From: Senimuribacter intestinalis
Lineage (GTDB): Bacteria; Bacillota; Clostridia; Peptostreptococcales; Anaerovoracaceae
Assembly (NCBI GenBank): GCA_943192975.1
Contig: CALPCJ010000009.1
Location: 67,756-131,755, forward strand
Reading direction: 5' to 3'
Length of the DNA stretch: 64,000 bases
In this document: in pieces, positions 61,224 through 64,000 of the stretch
Layout of the letters: each line of letters begins with the position of its first letter
Position numbering within the stretch: position 1 is the first letter of the stretch
The notes under the pieces: generated by a model
What the model saw: the letters and a program-made list of their open reading frames with translations, nothing else
Told to the model about the DNA's origin: nothing
Databases searched by the model: none
Translations under genes and position numbers: made by a program

Positions 61224-61837
61224 TATTCAGCCCACCCTTCATCTTCTAGATCCTTTGACTCAAATACCACCTTGACTTCTTTGTCAGTTTCACCCTGGTC
61301 AACTCTGCGTTTCTCAAGCTGCAGTCGTTCTGCCTGCATCTCAAGCGACTTCTGCTGTTCGATGCTGAGGATACCTTCCATAGAGCGCTTCATCTGTTCC
61401 ACAATCTTCAGCGTTTCCGCAATCTCCTTAAGAGCTTTTGTATCAATCTTTCCAAAAGTCTCCGTCTCAACCCATTGCCGCTCTATGATAGGTTTCCCAT
61501 CAATAAGCACCGGCTCGTCGTACTTTTCCCGCTTCTGTACGATATGCCGCTGGAACTGCTCGGTATCTTCAAGTGCCTTGTTAAGCACGCTGGAAATCTT
61601 GCCAAGGGTCACTAGTTCCTTTGCAAATATCTCAGCCTGCGAATTTGCAGCTTTTCGCACCGCCTTCGTGACAACGTCCTGATTATGCTGCAGCTTCTGC
61701 TTATACCAACCCTCTCTCCGAGCCTTTTTCATCAGCGTTGATGGTGCAATACCGTATTTCTTGGCAAGATTCTTGTAGGAAATATTGCCCGTTATATATT
61801 CAATTTTGATTTTATTGTAATCTACTTTCTTAGCCAT
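61223..61837 (-). CDS. terS: Terminase small subunit
   Basis: This 204-residue DNA-recognition subunit has an N-terminal helix-turn-helix (about 15-45, N-L-A-K-K-Y-G-I-A-P-S-T-L-M-K-K-A) followed by helical oligomerisation segments (about 60-185) and an acidic tail. It would recognise the packaging site and recruit the large subunit. The assignment is based on position directly before terL and the HTH. No overlap with upstream genes; gap 67 bases. Confidence 0.8.
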   Translation of the reverse strand: MAKKVDYNKIKIEYITGNISYKNLAKKYGIAPSTLMKKARREGWYKQKLQHNQDVVTKAVRKAANSQAEIFAKELVTLGKISSVLNKALEDTEQFQRHIVQKREKYDEPVLIDGKPIIERQWVETETFGKIDTKALKEIAETLKIVEQMKRSMEGILSIEQQKSLEMQAERLQLEKRRVDQGETDKEVKVVFESKDLEDEGWAE

Positions 61838-61904
61838 AATTTCAGCTTACACGATTCTGAAGATTATTTCGCCTACCGACCTTGCGGCAAAGAAAAGACA
61901 GGAT

Positions 61905-62447
61905 TTACTCCTGCCCTCTCTCCAATTCTTTTACAACAAGTCTTGCGGTTCTGCCTTCTAAATCAACGTCCTCGAAGCTTGCCGTATGAGTCTTAAGGAA
62001 TTTTTCTACATCATTGAAATCAACTATTTCGATTCCATTAGCATACATCACCGCCGCCAGTTCTGACAATGCAGTGAATTCTCGTGCCGACGATATTTTG
62101 AGTTCCTGTCTGAGCTTATCGACTTCTCTTTGCTTCGTTTCAATGTTATGCGCAATATTGGTCTCCATGATTCCAATTCGCTGTATCAGCTTCTTGATTG
62201 TCTTCCGATTCTCTTCTAAGTAGTAATCCTTTAGGCGTAACTGCATTTCCAGCGAAGAATCATTACAAGACTCATAAATCTTCTGAAGACCGCTGTAGTA
62301 TTTACACTTTTTGTAGTTCTTCTCGCAAACATTGACAAGCTGACCCTTCTTCTCCTCTGTATCTGCAAAACAGCGAATGCATCCTTCACAGCTGATCGTT
62401 CTGCGCTTGTCGCTTATGTAATACGGACACTCGATAATCAACCCCAT
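61905..62447 (-). CDS. Cys-rich coiled-coil phage protein
   Basis: This 180-residue protein has eight cysteines in the first 50 residues (E-C-P-Y-Y, C-E-G-C-I-R-C, C-E-K-N-Y-K-K-C-K-Y-Y), suggesting a zinc-binding domain. A charged helix (about 65-125) and a small acidic domain follow. Such proteins are common upstream of phage terminase genes; function unknown. It lies in a run of small genes transcribed with the late block. Confidence 0.6.
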   Translation of the reverse strand: MGLIIECPYYISDKRRTISCEGCIRCFADTEEKKGQLVNVCEKNYKKCKYYSGLQKIYESCNDSSLEMQLRLKDYYLEENRKTIKKLIQRIGIMETNIAHNIETKQREVDKLRQELKISSAREFTALSELAAVMYANGIEIVDFNDVEKFLKTHTASFEDVDLEGRTARLVVKELERGQE

Positions 62448-62450
62448 GCC

Positions 62451-62645
62451 TTACACCTCCTCAATTTTATATAACGTCTTAAACTTCATACCCATACGTG
62501 CAAGCCTCCGCTTTGCGTGCTGCTGGCTTTTTTGCTCCTGCTGCACTGTTTTATAAAACGGACATTTGCCTGTCCCACAATCTTTATCTCGCTTTGTCAG
62601 ACCTATGCACTCACCATCGCCTGCTAAAATACAATCACTAATCAT
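62451..62645 (-). CDS. Small Cys-rich phage protein, 64 aa
   Basis: This 64-residue protein has five cysteines near the N-terminus (C-I-L-A-G-D-G-E-C and D-C-G-T-G-K-C), similar in layout to the zinc-binding head of the next gene, and a Lys/Arg-rich C-terminal half. It overlaps the upstream gene as ATGA. Function unknown; RNA or DNA binding is possible from composition only. Confidence 0.5.
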   Translation of the reverse strand: MISDCILAGDGECIGLTKRDKDCGTGKCPFYKTVQQEQKSQQHAKRRLARMGMKFKTLYKIEEV

Positions 62646-62935
62646 ACTTTCTTTCCTCCTTGATACAACTCATCAATTAACGCTTTAACGTCAACGCCTG
62701 TCAGTGCCTTACAATCTGCAATTTCCTTTTGCACCGTTGACCTGCCGTCTGCCACTTCCTGCATTAAGGCAAGGTAGCCCTCAACAAAACGCGCGATACG
62801 CTTGTCCCGCCAGCCGTACTCAGTCCACAGCGTTCGGACTACGATAGCCATATTCAGGTAGTTTGCCAGCATGACGATTTCAAACGGCTCGCGCTGCGGC
62901 TTAGCCTGTTTACTTTTCTTTGCTCTTGGTATCAT
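62642..62935 (-). CDS. Hypothetical phage protein, 97 aa
   Basis: This 97-residue, mostly helical protein starts with a basic tail (M-I-P-R-A-K-K-S-K-Q-A-K). The body has W-R-D-K-R-I-A-R-F-V-E-G-Y-L, a pattern common to small proteins of Firmicute phages near the terminase. No enzymatic motif is visible. It overlaps both neighbours as ATGA, so it is part of a coupled cluster. Confidence 0.55.
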   Translation of the reverse strand: MIPRAKKSKQAKPQREPFEIVMLANYLNMAIVVRTLWTEYGWRDKRIARFVEGYLALMQEVADGRSTVQKEIADCKALTGVDVKALIDELYQGGKKV

Positions 62936-63216
62936 TGCTTACCTCTCAAAATAGCCTGTCCGCAATTCGGACAATACTTATAATCGTCATAATCTACCTC
63001 ATAATGGGTTTCACAGTTAGGACAAATCCATGTATCATATACAAAAGTACCGTTTGGTGCATATCCATCACCTTCATAATCAGGAATCGTTGGAATCTGC
63101 TTTTTAAGAGCATCAATCGCTATGCTACAAGCTTCGCATAGTTCTTTTCCGCACAACCTTGGATCGCTGGTTGGTTTATTCTTCTCTAATATCTTTATTG
63201 CTTCCTCATTAGTCAT
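62932..63216 (-). CDS. Zinc-ribbon phage protein, 94 aa
   Basis: This 94-residue protein begins with T-N-E-E-A-I-K-I-L-E-K-N, has two cysteines in C-G-K-E-L-C-E-A-C and ends in a classic zinc ribbon, C-P-N-C, about 15 residues, then C-P-N-C-G. The family is widespread in phages and prophages of Clostridia. Role unknown. Its stop overlaps the next gene start as ATGA, and it lies 61 bases after the PAPS-reductase-like gene. Confidence 0.65.
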   Translation of the reverse strand: MTNEEAIKILEKNKPTSDPRLCGKELCEACSIAIDALKKQIPTIPDYEGDGYAPNGTFVYDTWICPNCETHYEVDYDDYKYCPNCGQAILRGKQ

Positions 63217-63277
63217 TGTTCCCCTCCTGTTCCACGCTGCTATGGCTTCTCGTTAATCGTTTCATTTATGTTCTCAT

Positions 63278-64000
63278 TCAATTCTCTATCCACCATTTCA
63301 TTACATCTTCTGCGGTTTTCCACGCATTCCGTCTACTCTCGTCATCTAGTACAGTCAGCATTCTTTCAAATGCCTTCAAGTATGCTTGCTTGTATTTAGG
63401 ATACATATTAAGTTCCTCGGATTTATTGGATGACATCGGGCATCCAATACACCCCAATCGTGTATATCCTTTGTCATATAGTTCGCAGTATGGTATATCA
63501 TGCAATCGGATGAATTCCCAGACATCTTCATTTGTCCAATCTATTATTGGATTCAATATGTGCTTGCCTTTAGTCGGGCAAAACCTCGCCATCTGCGCAT
63601 TGTCAGGATTGTCTGGGTCGACACTTTCTCTACGTTTTTTCCCGTTGTCAATTTCTAACCCTGCCCTTGTTTTTGCTCTCCTAACACTTTCCGCCCATCT
63701 TACGCCAGTTATCACAAATCTGCCTTGTCCTCCTGCTTCTTTTAGATGTTCGCAGCAATATCTCATGATTCGGGTAGGCGGAATCTTTTTCTTCGGTATC
63801 AGGTTCCACATTGTGATTACATTGCCATTTTTATCTCTTGGATAATCCATGCAGACATCTGGGTGTTTATCTTTTATAAAACGTACCAATTCGGGTGGAT
63901 CCACACTGGTAATGTTGTAATGTGCGTCATACTTCACGCCAGCCATATCCGCTAACGCCTTTATCACAACGCTGTCTTTTCCACCAGAAAAACAAAGATA
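63278..64000 (-). CDS. PP-loop PAPS-reductase-family protein (5' end outside the window)
   Basis: At least 240 residues are present; the N-terminus continues past 64000. The ATP pyrophosphatase P-loop F-S-G-G-K-D-S is only seven residues from the window edge. The cysteine clusters C-C-E-H-L-K-E-A-G-G and L-G-C-I-G-C-P-M suggest an iron-sulfur site, as in DndC/PAPS-reductase-type phage proteins. W-T-N-E-D-V-W-E-F-I-R is the family helix. Possible functions are sulfur transfer, nucleotide or tRNA modification, or DNA phosphorothioation; none can be selected. GTG at 63967 is only an internal codon. Confidence 0.8.
   Translation of the reverse strand, partial: YLCFSGGKDSVVIKALADMAGVKYDAHYNITSVDPPELVRFIKDKHPDVCMDYPRDKNGNVITMWNLIPKKKIPPTRIMRYCCEHLKEAGGQGRFVITGVRWAESVRRAKTRAGLEIDNGKKRRESVDPDNPDNAQMARFCPTKGKHILNPIIDWTNEDVWEFIRLHDIPYCELYDKGYTRLGCIGCPMSSNKSEELNMYPKYKQAYLKAFERMLTVLDDESRRNAWKTAEDVMKWWIEN

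Larger units (their letters stand above)
34106..64000. mobile_element. Prophage, late region (incomplete, continues past the right edge)
   Basis: All phage genes here run on the minus strand. They include terminase, portal, scaffold, capsid, tail, fibre, holin and endolysin genes, bounded on the left by the tRNA-Arg attachment remnant. At least 29.9 kb is included; integrase, repressor and replication genes are not seen and should lie beyond 64000. The gene order and the absence of a tail tube, sheath and tape-measure gene suggest a short-tailed phage. The left 155 bases (34106-34261) hold no convincing gene, only a 33-codon frame without a ribosome site. Confidence 0.93.

Overview
The window reads as the chromosome of a low-to-mid GC Firmicute of class Clostridia that probably ferments amino acids (inference). 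The grounds are a Tad/Flp pilus operon with a DUF5702-like gene, a YlmC/YmxH-type gene, an FMN-riboswitch ribD-ribE-ribBA-ribH operon, a sigma-54-controlled sodium/alanine-type symporter, a Trp T-box before a broken phenylacetate-CoA ligase gene and trpS, and near-consensus TTGACA-N17-TATAAT promoters with AGGAGG ribosome sites. No 16S rRNA is present, so the genus cannot be fixed.

Positions 1-34,060 are host sequence. From left to right: (1) 1-4765, a tightly overlapped Tad pilus operon on the minus strand. (2) 4784-5756, a TepA-like ClpP-fold protease and a YlmC-like PRC-barrel protein. (3) 5891-9172, a phospholipid block: PAP2 phosphatase, LPG-synthase-type membrane protein, phosphatidylserine synthase and phosphatidylserine decarboxylase. 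(4) 9487-13659, the riboflavin operon with promoter, FMN riboswitch, two terminators and a long structured leader. (5) 13801-19030, a sigma-54 activator divergent from a symporter plus amidohydrolase pair with a perfect -24/-12 promoter. (6) 19103-25422, a five-gene operon of a GPH-type transporter, two S10 serine carboxypeptidase homologues, an amidohydrolase and a DMT transporter. Its promoter is flanked by repeated operator-like boxes and sits next to a GntR regulator and an acyl-CoA ligase. (7) 28140-29020, a pentapeptide-repeat gene behind tandem 93-bp promoter-bearing repeats. (8) 29183-31283, the Trp T-box, paaK remnant and trpS. (9) 31367-33774, a three-gene ABC exporter.

Positions 34,059-64,000 are the right-to-left transcribed late part of a prophage inserted in the 3' half of a tRNA-Arg(CCG) gene. 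The displaced tRNA 3' end and its terminator remain at 34,028-34,106. The other end and the integrase lie outside the window. Read in transcription order (descending coordinates) it carries early small zinc-binding proteins and a PP-loop PAPS-reductase-like gene, terminase small and large subunits, portal, a Prp-like cysteine protease, scaffold, an N4-gp56-type capsid protein, baseplate/fibronectin proteins, an adaptor, a tail or stabilization protein, putative internal virion proteins including a 3063-residue polyvalent protein, a collagen-like fibre, a seven-repeat propeller protein, holin-like proteins, a compact type I toxin-antitoxin locus and an amidase endolysin. The order portal, scaffold, capsid, adaptor, tail protein, internal proteins, fibre resembles short-tailed (podovirus-like) phages.

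The most notable observations are: a convergent two-RNA, Fst/par-like toxin-antitoxin locus with shared direct repeats in the lysis module; a phage-encoded Prp protease whose probable cleavage motif is shared by scaffold and capsid N-termini; a giant ejection-type protein combining a metallopeptidase motif, a MuF-C-like region and an ADP-ribosyltransferase-like region; and tandemly duplicated promoter hairpins before the pentapeptide-repeat gene.
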